The notes beneath the pieces are model-generated. The model was not told the origin of the DNA and did no database searches. It was given only the letters and a program-made list of their open reading frames with translations. The position numbers were made by a program, and so were the translations under genes. From CAZXYS01 sp964645005 (lineage in GTDB: Bacteria > Bacteroidota > Ignavibacteria > Kapaibacteriales > UBA2268), in NCBI GenBank assembly GCA_964645005.1, contig CAZXYS010000017.1:17593-81592 (forward strand): DNA of 64,000 bases, read 5' to 3'. This document shows, one piece after another, positions 27,334 to 35,380 of the stretch (positions are counted from its first letter, which is position 1; the number at the start of each line of letters is the position of its first letter).

Positions 27334-27747
27334 ATGGAAACAAACAATCAACCACAGATACTGGTTTTCTCGACGGAGAAGATATCCGACCCGGGAATAG
27401 ATATGGCTGGATTATTGGAACTTCATTATCCGCCATCGGTAAAGGTGATCAGCGTGCCCTGTTCAAGCGGGATAAAACCCAAATGGATAATGAGGGCATT
27501 CGATGATGGTTTTTGCGGAGTATTCATAGCCGCCGACGGCACCGACTGTCCATATAGCGAAAAATGCGGCGAAAGAACCGCTGAGATCGTATCCCATACT
27601 CAGGAAATGATGGATAACAAAAACATAAATAAAGCTCGTTTAAAAATGGCGGCTATATGTTCTGTTTGCTCGGAATCCTTTGTCAATTACATGAAAAATT
27701 TTACTGAATATTTATCAAAGCTGGAAGTATGTAACCGAAAAAACTAA
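27334..27747 (+). CDS. MvhD/FrhD-type hydrogenase iron-sulfur subunit
   Basis: 137 residues of the methyl-viologen-reducing-hydrogenase delta family. Cysteines 43 (VPCSSGIKP), 61, 72 (ADGTDCPYSEKCG, with 78), 109 and 112 match the metal-binding positions of the family, which passes electrons to HdrA. In QmoB this domain is normally the C-terminus of a single chain; here it is separate. No hydrogenase genes are nearby. It begins 5 bp after tusA and is followed 6 bp later by the first HdrA-type gene. Cytoplasmic. Confidence 0.82.
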   Translation: METNNQPQILVFSTEKISDPGIDMAGLLELHYPPSVKVISVPCSSGIKPKWIMRAFDDGFCGVFIAADGTDCPYSEKCGERTAEIVSHTQEMMDNKNINKARLKMAAICSVCSESFVNYMKNFTEYLSKLEVCNRKN

Positions 27748-27753
27748 GGCATA

Positions 27754-29043
27754 ATGATGGATAAAAATTATGACACACTTGTTATTGGTGGCGGTATTTC
27801 AGGACAAGAAGCGGCGCTAAATCTTGCTAATCTGGATTATAAAGTATTGCTCGTGGAAAAAGACTATTCAATTGGCGGAAAAATGATCCTTCTGAGCAAG
27901 GTCTTTCCGACGCTGGACTGCGCTGCCTGCATTGCCACCCCTAAAGTATCGGAAGTAGCAAGGCATTCGAATATCGATATTTATACCAATAGCGAAGTTT
28001 ACTCTTTAGAGAAAAATTCTAATAATTCTTTCCACGGTACCCTGGTGAAACATCCCCGCTATGTGAGAGAGGAAGATTGCACAGGCTGTCCGGTTTGCGA
28101 GGAAGTATGCCCGGTAGTGGTCAAAGATGAATACCAATACGGCTTCGTCGGTCGAAAGGCGGCATTTATCCCTTATGACATAGCAAGTCCGCGAGTAGCG
28201 GCTATTGACATTGACAATTGCATATTATGCGGTGTTTGCGAGAAAAAATGCCCGGCAAATTGCATTGATTTCACGCAGGAAGATGAACACATCAACATTG
28301 ACATTAAATCAATAGTTCTTGCTACTGGCTTCAATCTTTTCGATCCAACAAAAATGAAGAATTACGGATATGGGAAATACAAAAACGTCGTTACCTCTAT
28401 GGATATGGAACGCCATCTTTCGCCTACCAGACCTTATAATAACGTTTTAAGACCAAAAGATGGCAAAGTTCCGGACAACATCGCCTATGTTTTATGCACC
28501 GGATCGAGAGATGAAACCGTCGGCAACCCCATCTGCTCGCAGGTTTGCTGCATGTATTCGATCAAACAGGCTCAGCTTGCGATGGGGGCGCTGCCAATGG
28601 CTGATGTGACTATTTACTATATCGATATTAGAGCTTTCGGGAAAGATTTTGAAGAATTCTACCAGCGCTCGAAAGGCATGGGTGTAGAATTTGTAAAAGG
28701 GAAAATCGCTAAAATTGATGAAAAAGATAACGGCAATCTGGAATTAAAATACGAGGATTTCGAAACCGGAGGAATAAAAACTGCGGAGCATGACCTTGTA
28801 GTGCTTTCAGTAGGAATACTGGCAAACAAAGATACTAAAAAAAAATTCAAAAATGATGGTCTGGCATTGGACCAATACAATTACGTAAAGCAAATAGACG
28901 AGACATTAAATCCCGCTAAGACAAGCATCGAGGGAGTATTTGTCGCCGGGGCGGCATCCGGTCCAATGGACATACCTGATTCAATAGCATCCGCGGGTGC
29001 CGCCGCTGCTGAAACAGCGAGTTATCTAAGGAGGGCGGTATGA
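27754..29043 (+). CDS. HdrA/QmoA-like FAD iron-sulfur protein
   Basis: 429-residue HdrA-type flavoprotein. FAD-binding VIGGGISGQEAALNLANL at the N-terminus, then Cys56/Cys59 (LDCAACIATPK), and two four-Cys ferredoxin motifs, Cys109-119 (CTGCPVCEEVCP) and Cys156-166 (CILCGVCEKKCP). SIVLATGF and SIEGVFVAGAASGP complete the FAD fold. It resembles QmoA in size but carries more cluster ligands. Expected to bifurcate or relay electrons together with the next gene and MvhD. Overlaps the next gene by 4 bp (ATGA). Confidence 0.85.
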   Translation: MMDKNYDTLVIGGGISGQEAALNLANLDYKVLLVEKDYSIGGKMILLSKVFPTLDCAACIATPKVSEVARHSNIDIYTNSEVYSLEKNSNNSFHGTLVKHPRYVREEDCTGCPVCEEVCPVVVKDEYQYGFVGRKAAFIPYDIASPRVAAIDIDNCILCGVCEKKCPANCIDFTQEDEHINIDIKSIVLATGFNLFDPTKMKNYGYGKYKNVVTSMDMERHLSPTRPYNNVLRPKDGKVPDNIAYVLCTGSRDETVGNPICSQVCCMYSIKQAQLAMGALPMADVTIYYIDIRAFGKDFEEFYQRSKGMGVEFVKGKIAKIDEKDNGNLELKYEDFETGGIKTAEHDLVVLSVGILANKDTKKKFKNDGLALDQYNYVKQIDETLNPAKTSIEGVFVAGAASGPMDIPDSIASAGAAAAETASYLRRAV

Positions 29044-31016
29044 AAAGCAGAATAGGAGTATATGTTTGCTATTGCGGTGAAAATATCGGCAAATACTGCG
29101 ATTGCGAGGCAATAAGAGACGAGGTCGAAAAGGAAGAAGGTGTTATTTTAGCTAAGACAACTATGTTCGCCTGCGCTGATTCTTCACAAAAAGAAATCAT
29201 GCAGGATATCAGGGAAAATGAGCTTGACGGACTGGTAATAGCTTCCTGCTCACCAAAGCTGCATTTGTTCACTTTCAGGAATGTCGCGCAGAGAGCCGGA
29301 ATGAATCCCTACAACTACACTCAGGCAAATATCAGAGAACAAACTTCATGGGCTCATTCCGACCACCCAAAGGAAGCTACCGAAAAAGCCGTAAGCACAA
29401 TCAGAGCAGCCATAGCTAAAACAAGGTATTCCGAAGCATTGACACCGCCAAAAGTGCATTCGGAAAATATTGCGCTTGTCATTGGCGCCGGTATTGCCGG
29501 TATGAGAACAGCTATAGAACTTGCCGACATGGGAACTCACGTATATTTGATCGAAAAGGAACATTTCATCGGCGGAAGAGTCTCGCAATGGGGAACGGTA
29601 TTTACCACGGAAGAAAACGGTCCCGAACTCATCGGCAAATTATACGAAGAAGTAAAGAAAAGGGACAAGATCAATTTGTTTACCGGAACTGAAATGGTAT
29701 CCAAATCCGGCAGCGCAGGCAATTTCGAGATACAGCTTAAGATAAAGCCCAGGTATTTTAAAACTCAACCATCAATAAAAAATTATGATGAATTTAATGA
29801 ACGAGTACAAAAAGCCATAGAGATCTGCCCCGAAGAAACAGCCGATGAATTCAATTACGGCTTGACAAAAAGAAAAGCCATTCTTAGAAATCACATCGGA
29901 CAATACCCTGAATTCCCGGCAATAGACAAAAAAAACTGTACATTCTGCGGTGAATGCGTTAAAGTTTGTCCAGAGATTGATCTCAACCAGCAAGAAGAAT
30001 ATATGACTATAAATGTAGGCGCTGTGGTTCTCAGCACAGGTTTCAACACCTACGAACCACAAGACGGCGAATTCGGCTATAAACAGAATGAAAATGTTAT
30101 AACTCTGCCTGAATTCAGAAGATTGATAGAAATGAACGGCGAGGGACAGCTATTCTATAATAATAAAAAAATAAAGAATATCTCTTACATTTACTGCGTC
30201 GGCGCAAGACAGACTGAAGGCGATAAAAAGTACTGCTCACGATATTGCTGCGCTACAGCGGTGCACACAGCAATACTCGCTAAAGACAAATTCAGGGATA
30301 TACGCAATTTCCACTTCCACAGGGGTATGAGAACGTACGGGAAACTCGAACCGCTCTACCAGGAAGCCTCGACAAACGGCGATCTCTTCTTCCAATCGAA
30401 AGATGACGAATTGCCTGTAGTCGAAGAGAGAAAAGAGATAACCGTCATAAAGATCAATGATATTTTGACTTTGAATGAGGAAATTGAAGTCGAATCCGAT
30501 CTGGTTGTACTAATCACAAGTATGATACCAAGAGAAAATGAACCCCTGTCTGTGCTATTGAAAGCCCCAATGGGAAAAGATAATTTCTTCAAGGAAGTGC
30601 ACCCTAAATTAAAGCCGGTCGAAACGGTTATCGACGGTATCTTCTTATCGGGAACATGTCATTCACCAAAGAATATCACTGAGACGGTCAAATCATCTCT
30701 TGCAGCTTCAGTCAAGGCTAATTCACTGATCAGAAAGGGTGAGATAGAACTCGAGCCAACACTTGCAACTATCGATACCGAACTTTGCGACGGCAGCGGC
30801 GAATGCATGAAGGTATGCCCTTACGATGCAATAATGCCAATACAACAAAACGGCAATACAATTTCCAAAGTCAACATTGCAACTTGCAAGGGTTGTGGCA
30901 TGTGCCTGCCTGTTTGTCCGAATAATGCAATCGAATTAATTGGATATAAGGATCAAGCTATCGAAAGCATGATCGATGCTTTAGCTGCACATGAAGAAAT
31001 CGAGGTGGAAAAATGA
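29040..31016 (+). CDS. HdrA/QmoB-like FAD iron-sulfur protein
   Basis: 658 residues. The N-terminal segment has a Cys-rich motif (VYVCYCGENIGKYCDC, Cys10, 12, 20, 22) and TMFACADSSQ, typical of full-length HdrA. A FAD fold follows (VIGAGIAGMRTAIELADMG), with a ferredoxin-type motif CTFCGECVKVCP in the middle and two more at the C-terminus (CDGSGECMKVCP, CKGCGMCLPVCP). It lacks the MvhD-like tail of canonical QmoB, which is instead the separate gene at 27334-27747. Works with the 27754 protein as a soluble electron-transfer core. 4-bp overlaps on both sides show tight coupling. Confidence 0.87.
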   Translation: MKSRIGVYVCYCGENIGKYCDCEAIRDEVEKEEGVILAKTTMFACADSSQKEIMQDIRENELDGLVIASCSPKLHLFTFRNVAQRAGMNPYNYTQANIREQTSWAHSDHPKEATEKAVSTIRAAIAKTRYSEALTPPKVHSENIALVIGAGIAGMRTAIELADMGTHVYLIEKEHFIGGRVSQWGTVFTTEENGPELIGKLYEEVKKRDKINLFTGTEMVSKSGSAGNFEIQLKIKPRYFKTQPSIKNYDEFNERVQKAIEICPEETADEFNYGLTKRKAILRNHIGQYPEFPAIDKKNCTFCGECVKVCPEIDLNQQEEYMTINVGAVVLSTGFNTYEPQDGEFGYKQNENVITLPEFRRLIEMNGEGQLFYNNKKIKNISYIYCVGARQTEGDKKYCSRYCCATAVHTAILAKDKFRDIRNFHFHRGMRTYGKLEPLYQEASTNGDLFFQSKDDELPVVEERKEITVIKINDILTLNEEIEVESDLVVLITSMIPRENEPLSVLLKAPMGKDNFFKEVHPKLKPVETVIDGIFLSGTCHSPKNITETVKSSLAASVKANSLIRKGEIELEPTLATIDTELCDGSGECMKVCPYDAIMPIQQNGNTISKVNIATCKGCGMCLPVCPNNAIELIGYKDQAIESMIDALAAHEEIEVEK

Positions 31017-31309
31017 AAAACAAAGACGATGATAAAAAAATGACAATCGACTACCTGAAAGAAAAAATGAAGGTCCCCGATGAATTGCAGGATATGTTAA
31101 AGGAATATAACAAGCTGAAAAGAACTATACTAAAAACCATCAAAACCGAAGCTAAAACTATTCCTCAGATCGCGGAAGAGGCAAATTTGTCTCAGGATTT
31201 GACAACATATCATGTGATGACCTTACTGAAATACGGTCAAATCGAAGCCGGCGACATCGACGATATGGACGAATATTATTATTATAAAGCAAAAGGAAAA
31301 GGGAAATAA
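31013..31309 (+). CDS. small winged-helix protein in the Qmo-like operon
   Basis: 98-residue lysine-rich protein. After a helical start (YLKEKMKVPDELQDMLKEYN) comes a winged helix-turn-helix, TIPQIAEEANLSQDLTTYHV and MTLLKYGQIEAG, ending in a tyrosine/lysine-rich tail. ArsR-like fold without metal-binding cysteines. Could be a local transcription factor or a structural helper of the complex; its position inside the operon (4-bp overlap upstream, 2-bp gap downstream) is unusual for a regulator. Function unproven. Confidence 0.65.
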   Translation: MKNKDDDKKMTIDYLKEKMKVPDELQDMLKEYNKLKRTILKTIKTEAKTIPQIAEEANLSQDLTTYHVMTLLKYGQIEAGDIDDMDEYYYYKAKGKGK

Positions 31310-31311
31310 TC

Positions 31312-32367
31312 ATGGCTACAGTGAATCCGGAATTTGCGGTTGAAATAAGTAAATTTGGCGCATTTGATTTTACGGCGTGTATGAATTGCGGGCATTGCAC
31401 GGCGGTTTGCCCCTTGGTAGAAGAAGAAAACAGCGCCTTTCCGCGACGGCTGCTAAGATATTCTCTCCTGGGTATGGAAAACGATATTCAAAAAACCAAT
31501 GATCCCTGGCTATGCTATTACTGCGGTGATTGCAGCGAGACCTGCCCCCGCCAGTCAAATCCGGGTGAGATGATGATGTCTGTAAGGCGTTATCTGATTT
31601 CGGTTTATGATTGGACCGGGCTTTCCAAAATATTCTATACTTCGGAAACTGCGTTAACAACCGGGATGCTATTAATAGCAGTGCTTGTAATAGGTGTTAG
31701 CTGGGCATATCAATTCAAGACCGAAGCTGTAATGGAATTCGGTCATTATTTCGAAAAAATAGCTATTTTATCAGTTGCAGTTGTGATACTGATACCAAAT
31801 ATTATCAGAATGTACTGGCTGACAGTGAAAAAGGAGGGGGTCAAAGTCCCCTTGCTAATATTTTTCTCAAAACTAAAAGAACTGATCACTCATTTTGTTA
31901 CCCAAAAGAAATTCTTAACCTGTGAAAATTATAAATTCCGCTGGTTGGAGCATCTGTTGATCGTTTACGGATATATACTATTACTTTTCACTACGGTATT
32001 CCTTAACTGGTTATCTACCGATAGTATTTTCATAATCTGGTTAGGTTATGTTATGAGCGGCATTTTATTCATATTTACCTTTGATTTTGTTTTGGACAGA
32101 ATCAAAAAGAATGAAGAAATTAACAAGCATTCACATCCCAGCGATTGGCTTTTTGTTATCTGGCTTTTCCTTATGGCGCTTTCGGCATTTGTCACGCGCA
32201 TATTCGTGGACAGCGGACTGATAGAAAATAATATTTGGCTATATATTGTTCACCTGATAATTCTGGCTCAATGGGCGATGATAATCGTACCCTTCGGCAA
32301 ATGGACACATTTTCTCTATCGTCCGTTTGCGGTTTATTTCGCAGAACTAAAAAATTCGGCGAAATGA
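31312..32367 (+). CDS. QmoC-like membrane subunit (HdrC plus cytochrome b domain)
   Basis: 351 residues. The N-terminus is an HdrC-like domain with two four-Cys motifs: Cys23, 26, 29, 33 (CMNCGHCTAVCP) and Cys68, 71, 74, 78 (CYYCGDCSETCP). The C-terminal about 230 residues form five or six membrane helices of the NarI/HdrE type with candidate heme histidines (e.g. FGHYF, HLLIVYGYI, YIVHLIILA). It anchors the soluble HdrA-type proteins to the membrane and exchanges electrons with quinones. Last gene of the operon; terminator at 32509-32540. Confidence 0.87.
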   Translation: MATVNPEFAVEISKFGAFDFTACMNCGHCTAVCPLVEEENSAFPRRLLRYSLLGMENDIQKTNDPWLCYYCGDCSETCPRQSNPGEMMMSVRRYLISVYDWTGLSKIFYTSETALTTGMLLIAVLVIGVSWAYQFKTEAVMEFGHYFEKIAILSVAVVILIPNIIRMYWLTVKKEGVKVPLLIFFSKLKELITHFVTQKKFLTCENYKFRWLEHLLIVYGYILLLFTTVFLNWLSTDSIFIIWLGYVMSGILFIFTFDFVLDRIKKNEEINKHSHPSDWLFVIWLFLMALSAFVTRIFVDSGLIENNIWLYIVHLIILAQWAMIIVPFGKWTHFLYRPFAVYFAELKNSAK

Positions 32368-32459
32368 ATAATAAATTTGGTATAATCAAAAAATTTAGTT
32401 ATATATAAATCAGTTCGTTTTTTTCGGAGCATTTTTGTTGTACATAGCATATTAGTTCT

Positions 32460-32540
32460 CCTCTCAGTTTATTGATTAATCAGCCATAGCGAAATCTCCG
32501 AAAAATAAAACCTTCCCGGTACAATGGGAAGGTTTTTTTT
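32460..32540 (+). ncRNA. candidate 3'-UTR small RNA with antisense seed
   Basis: The 3' untranslated region of the Qmo-like operon contains CATAGCGAAATCTCCG (32485-32500), a perfect 16-nt complement of the ribosome-binding site and ATG of the HmcF-like gene at 37022-37037. It lies 8 nt before a strong terminator hairpin with eight T. Seed followed by terminator is the build of 3'-UTR-derived small RNAs. The 5' end is arbitrary and the RNA is hypothetical. Confidence 0.3.
32509..32540 (+). terminator. rho-independent terminator
   Basis: AACCTTCCC (32509-32517) pairs with GGGAAGGTT (32526-32534), with an 8-nt loop and a run of eight T. Best terminator in the window; it ends the Qmo-like operon. 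Confidence 0.88.
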
Positions 32541-32576
32541 GTAAATTAGAGTTTTTAGTCTTATTTGGAGTACAAA

Positions 32577-32918
32577 ATGAAAATCGCAGTACCTACAAAC
32601 GACAAAGTAAATATTAACACACGCACGGGACAATCCGCAGGATTCCTGGTTATTGAGATTAAAAACGGTAGAATGTTTTGCGAAGAATACCGCGTGAATC
32701 CGCCTCATGAGAACCACGGTCACAACGATATCGGCGAAGAAGAAGAACACAGCCACGACGAACTCGTGGAAAATATCAAGGACTGCAAAGCGGTAATAGT
32801 CAATGCAGTAGGCAGATTCATGCATAGAGATCTGTTCGACAAAAACATTGAAATATTCAGAACAAAGCAAAAAAATATCGACGAGGCAGTCAAAGAATAT
32901 CTGGCAAATACTAATTGA
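32577..32918 (+). CDS. NifX/NifB-like (Fe-Mo cofactor domain) protein
   Basis: 113-residue dinitrogenase iron-molybdenum-cofactor-biosynthesis domain protein: MKIAVPTNDKVNINTRTGQS, FLVIEIKNGRM, CKAVIVNAVGRFM. A His/Glu-rich insert (ENHGHNDIGEEEEHSHDE) could bind a metal. Stand-alone proteins of this family occur in anaerobes lacking nitrogenase, beside Fe-S and electron-transfer genes; role unclear, perhaps metal-cluster handling. ATG 32577 is preceded by GGAG at 32567-32570. Has its own position after the Qmo terminator. Confidence 0.8.
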   Translation: MKIAVPTNDKVNINTRTGQSAGFLVIEIKNGRMFCEEYRVNPPHENHGHNDIGEEEEHSHDELVENIKDCKAVIVNAVGRFMHRDLFDKNIEIFRTKQKNIDEAVKEYLANTN

Positions 32919-32935
32919 TATTAATGAATTGCTTC

Positions 32936-33101
32936 AACCCAAATATTGCATTAGAAAAGTTGATTTTGCTTGTAAATATTAGCAACAAAGTGCTTTAGCA
33001 CTTTGCAAAGGATTTGAAAAACTTCGAATCACCAGCAAGCTAAAGCATACTGTTGCAAGTGATTACAAATAAATGTACATATTTAATGAAAAATCTAGGT
33101 T
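32936..33101 (+). mobile_element. MITE family 1, copy 2
   Basis: About 166 bp starting AACCCAAATATTGCATTAGA and ending in the inverted AACCTAGATTTTTCATTAAA. Contains the palindrome CAAAGTGCTTTAGCACTTTG and a GCAAGCTAAAGC segment. Fills the gap between the NifX-like gene and the second sigma-54 regulator. Confidence 0.75.
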
Positions 33102-33195
33102 CAAATTGGGTAAGTAAACCTTGATATTTCAACAACCGGAAAATTTTCCGGAGCAGGAGAATATTATTTACTTTTTAAAATGAATATCAAGAAAT

Positions 33196-34506
33196 CTACT
33201 TCTCTATCCCAAGTGATTTTATCTTCCGCCAGAGAGTTGAACGATGCATGCCTAATTCTTCCGCCGCCCGTGACTTATTCCCGTTATAGCGCTTGAGGGT
33301 TTCCAGGATCATTTCCTTTTCGTTTTTGCCGTTATCCTGGCTGCCGCCATTAGTGTAAAGGCTGTGTGTAATAATATTTTTCGGCAGATGTTCCGGTTGT
33401 ATCTCTTCCTCGCGGCACATCACGAAAGCATGTTCTATTGCATTTTCAAGCTCGCGAACATTACCGGGGAAGGGGTACTTTCTAAGAATAGACATGGCTT
33501 TAGGCGAAATTTTCCTTGCAGGCACGCGTATTTTACTTCCGAAAATTTTCATGAAATGGTTCACCAGCAGCGGAATGTCTTCCGGTCTGTCCCTGAGCGG
33601 CGGGACGTTTATATCGACAACATTAATTCTGTAATATAGATCTTCTCTGAAGCTGCCGTCGGCAATTTTTTCCTTGAGGTCGGCATTGGTTGAGGCTAAA
33701 ATTCTGGCGTTTGAGTGCATGGTTTTAGACGAGCCAAGGGGGCGGTATTCGCCATTGTTAAGGACGCGCAAGAGCTTGACCTGCAAAGAAATATCCATCT
33801 CGCTTATTTCATCCAGAAGCAGCGTGCCGTCATTGGCGAGACAGAACTGCCCGGGCTTATCTCTCTTGGCATCCGTAAAAGCGCCTTTCTCATAGCCGAA
33901 AAGTTCGGATTCGAGCAATTGAGCGGGCAGCGCGGCGCAGTTGATTTTAATGTAAGGTCCGTATTTTCTGGGGCTTAAGTTATGGATCACCTGTGCGAAA
34001 AGTTCCTTCCCGGAGCCGCTCGGTCCCTGTATCAGAACGCTGCAATCGGATTCGGCAATATTCGGCAGCAAGTTAATCAACTGCTGCATGTGGGGATTGA
34101 CGCTCACAATTTCCTTAAGCGCTCTTTGCTGCTCGAAATGCTTCTGTAGATGCTCCAGTTCGGTTATATCGCGGAAAAATTCCACCGCGCCGATAACCTG
34201 ATTATTCTCGTCGCGCAGCAGCGTCGTTGTAACGCTTATGGGCACTTCGCAGCCTTCCTTCGAAATGATCGTAACACGAACATTTTCAATAGGTTCTGCT
34301 GTTTTCAGCGTATCTTTAAGGGCGCACTGCTTATTGCAAATTTCCGTCCTGAAAATATCGAAGCAGTGTTTGCCGACAGCTTCCGAAGCCTTGAAACCCG
34401 TGATCTGCTCGGCAGAGCGGTTGAAAGAAGTTATCCTGCATCTTTTATCGACAGTGAAAACACCGTCGCTGATGCTGTTGAATATTATATCGCTCAATTT
34501 GCCCAT
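33196..34506 (-). CDS. second sigma-54 activator with Cys-PAS sensor
   Basis: 436-residue enhancer-binding protein. The PAS domain (about 5-115) has Cys48, Cys57, Cys61 (GKHCFDIFRTEICNKQCAL), the same C-x8-C-x3-C arrangement as the 24006 regulator. AAA+ domain with GPSGSGKE, the variant loop GAFTDA (208-213), LLDEISEMD, and a Fis-type helix-turn-helix (YNGNKSRAAEELGMHRSTLW). ATG 34506 has GGAG upstream; an upstream in-frame ATG at 34545 lies inside a palindrome and is less likely. Transcribed away from the HmcF-like operon; may control the USP/DUF1847 genes or the Hmc-like operon. Confidence 0.87.
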   Translation of the reverse strand: MGKLSDIIFNSISDGVFTVDKRCRITSFNRSAEQITGFKASEAVGKHCFDIFRTEICNKQCALKDTLKTAEPIENVRVTIISKEGCEVPISVTTTLLRDENNQVIGAVEFFRDITELEHLQKHFEQQRALKEIVSVNPHMQQLINLLPNIAESDCSVLIQGPSGSGKELFAQVIHNLSPRKYGPYIKINCAALPAQLLESELFGYEKGAFTDAKRDKPGQFCLANDGTLLLDEISEMDISLQVKLLRVLNNGEYRPLGSSKTMHSNARILASTNADLKEKIADGSFREDLYYRINVVDINVPPLRDRPEDIPLLVNHFMKIFGSKIRVPARKISPKAMSILRKYPFPGNVRELENAIEHAFVMCREEEIQPEHLPKNIITHSLYTNGGSQDNGKNEKEMILETLKRYNGNKSRAAEELGMHRSTLWRKIKSLGIEK

Positions 34507-34521
34507 TTTTTCTTCTCCGAT

Positions 34522-34552
34522 CTTACGATCGAAAATTAATTTCAATCGTAAG
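34522..34552. promoter_or_regulatory. 31-bp palindromic operator candidate
   Basis: Arms CTTACGATCGAAA and TTTCAATCGTAAG match at 12 of 13 positions around a central ATTAA. Sits 16 bp before the ATG of the second sigma-54 regulator, ideal for autorepression by a dimer. Confidence 0.55.
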
Positions 34553-34686
34553 ACATATTTAACAAATTATCTTCAATAATACAACCGAAATATTATATCA
34601 TTTTATTATTGCGCTTATTTCAAAAGTCAGACAATGTCATTCCTGCGAATGTCTTTAGATCCTGCTTTAGCGGGGCAGGAATCTTA

Positions 34687-34760
34687 GTCCCCCTTAAAAA
34701 AGGGGGACTAAGGGGGTTGTAACAACTCTTTACCCTTTAAAAAAGGGGGACTAAGGGGGG
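34687..34760. repeat. REP-like palindromes, two units
   Basis: GTCCCCCTTAAAAAAGGGGGAC (34687-34708) with an AAGGGGGTTGTAACA tail, then a second unit AAAAAAGGGGGACTAAGGGG with the same TGTAACA tail, and a third TTCCCCCTTAAAAA at about 34773. Just upstream (34626-34680) is a remnant with CATTCCTGCG and GCAGGAATC. Non-coding repeats between the second sigma-54 gene and the USP gene. Confidence 0.65.
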
Positions 34761-34812
34761 TGTAACATCTTATTCCCCCTTAAAAATAAACACAATGATT
34801 GATATAACAACA

Positions 34813-35349
34813 TCACTCCACCGTTTGCTTTATCGACGACCATTTACCCTCAGGAATATCAAGCTTATGTATCATAAATTCAGCCTGATGATTCAGATAA
34901 AACTGATCAGGTCTTTCCGGTCCAACGAGAACTACCGGCGTTACGAATTTCTCGGAAAACTCTTCTATTGGATTTTTCGCGAAATATGCGCCGAAATTCG
35001 GATAGCCGAGTACCAGCACCTGGAATTCGCGAATAAGCAGGCAGCGGTGCAGTTCCGTCCAGCTTTCATCGTAGCATACGCGGAAACCGACATCGAGATA
35101 ATCGCCCGCGCGTTGATCATAATAAAGTCTGAGTTCCTTTTCTCTTTCGACAGCCATTTTTTCGCGCTCTTCTCGGCTGAGATTTTCAGCTTGGGTGTCG
35201 TTTGGAACATACGGATCCTTAAGAAAATGGAAAACATTTAATTTAAATCCGTGCATCCTTGATAATCTCAGTGCATAATCAAATGCCCAGTCACCTTGCT
35301 CCGAGTAATGAGCGCAAAAACCTATTGCATCAAATGTTGGGGTAGCCAT
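34813..35349 (-). CDS. universal stress protein family member
   Basis: 178 residues with the USP alpha/beta fold: IGFCAHYSEQGDWAFDYALR at the first strand and helix, KLNVFHFLKDPYV, and a late FQVLVLGYPNF and TPVVLVGPERPDQ. The classical ATP-binding G-2x-G-9x-G(S/T) is not clear, so it may be of the non-ATP type. Strong GGAGG before ATG; about 30 bp after the DUF1847 gene, forming a pair. USPs near redox complexes often respond to energy or redox stress; the role here is inferred only from position. Confidence 0.75.
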   Translation of the reverse strand: MATPTFDAIGFCAHYSEQGDWAFDYALRLSRMHGFKLNVFHFLKDPYVPNDTQAENLSREEREKMAVEREKELRLYYDQRAGDYLDVGFRVCYDESWTELHRCLLIREFQVLVLGYPNFGAYFAKNPIEEFSEKFVTPVVLVGPERPDQFYLNHQAEFMIHKLDIPEGKWSSIKQTVE

Positions 35350-35380
35350 AAATCCTCCTTTTTATTAACAATTACTACTT

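Noticed and set aside
27754..31016. Dissimilatory sulfate reduction locus
   Set aside because: Although QmoA/B/C-like genes are present, no aprBA, sat or dsrAB gene was found in the window, so sulfate reduction cannot be claimed.
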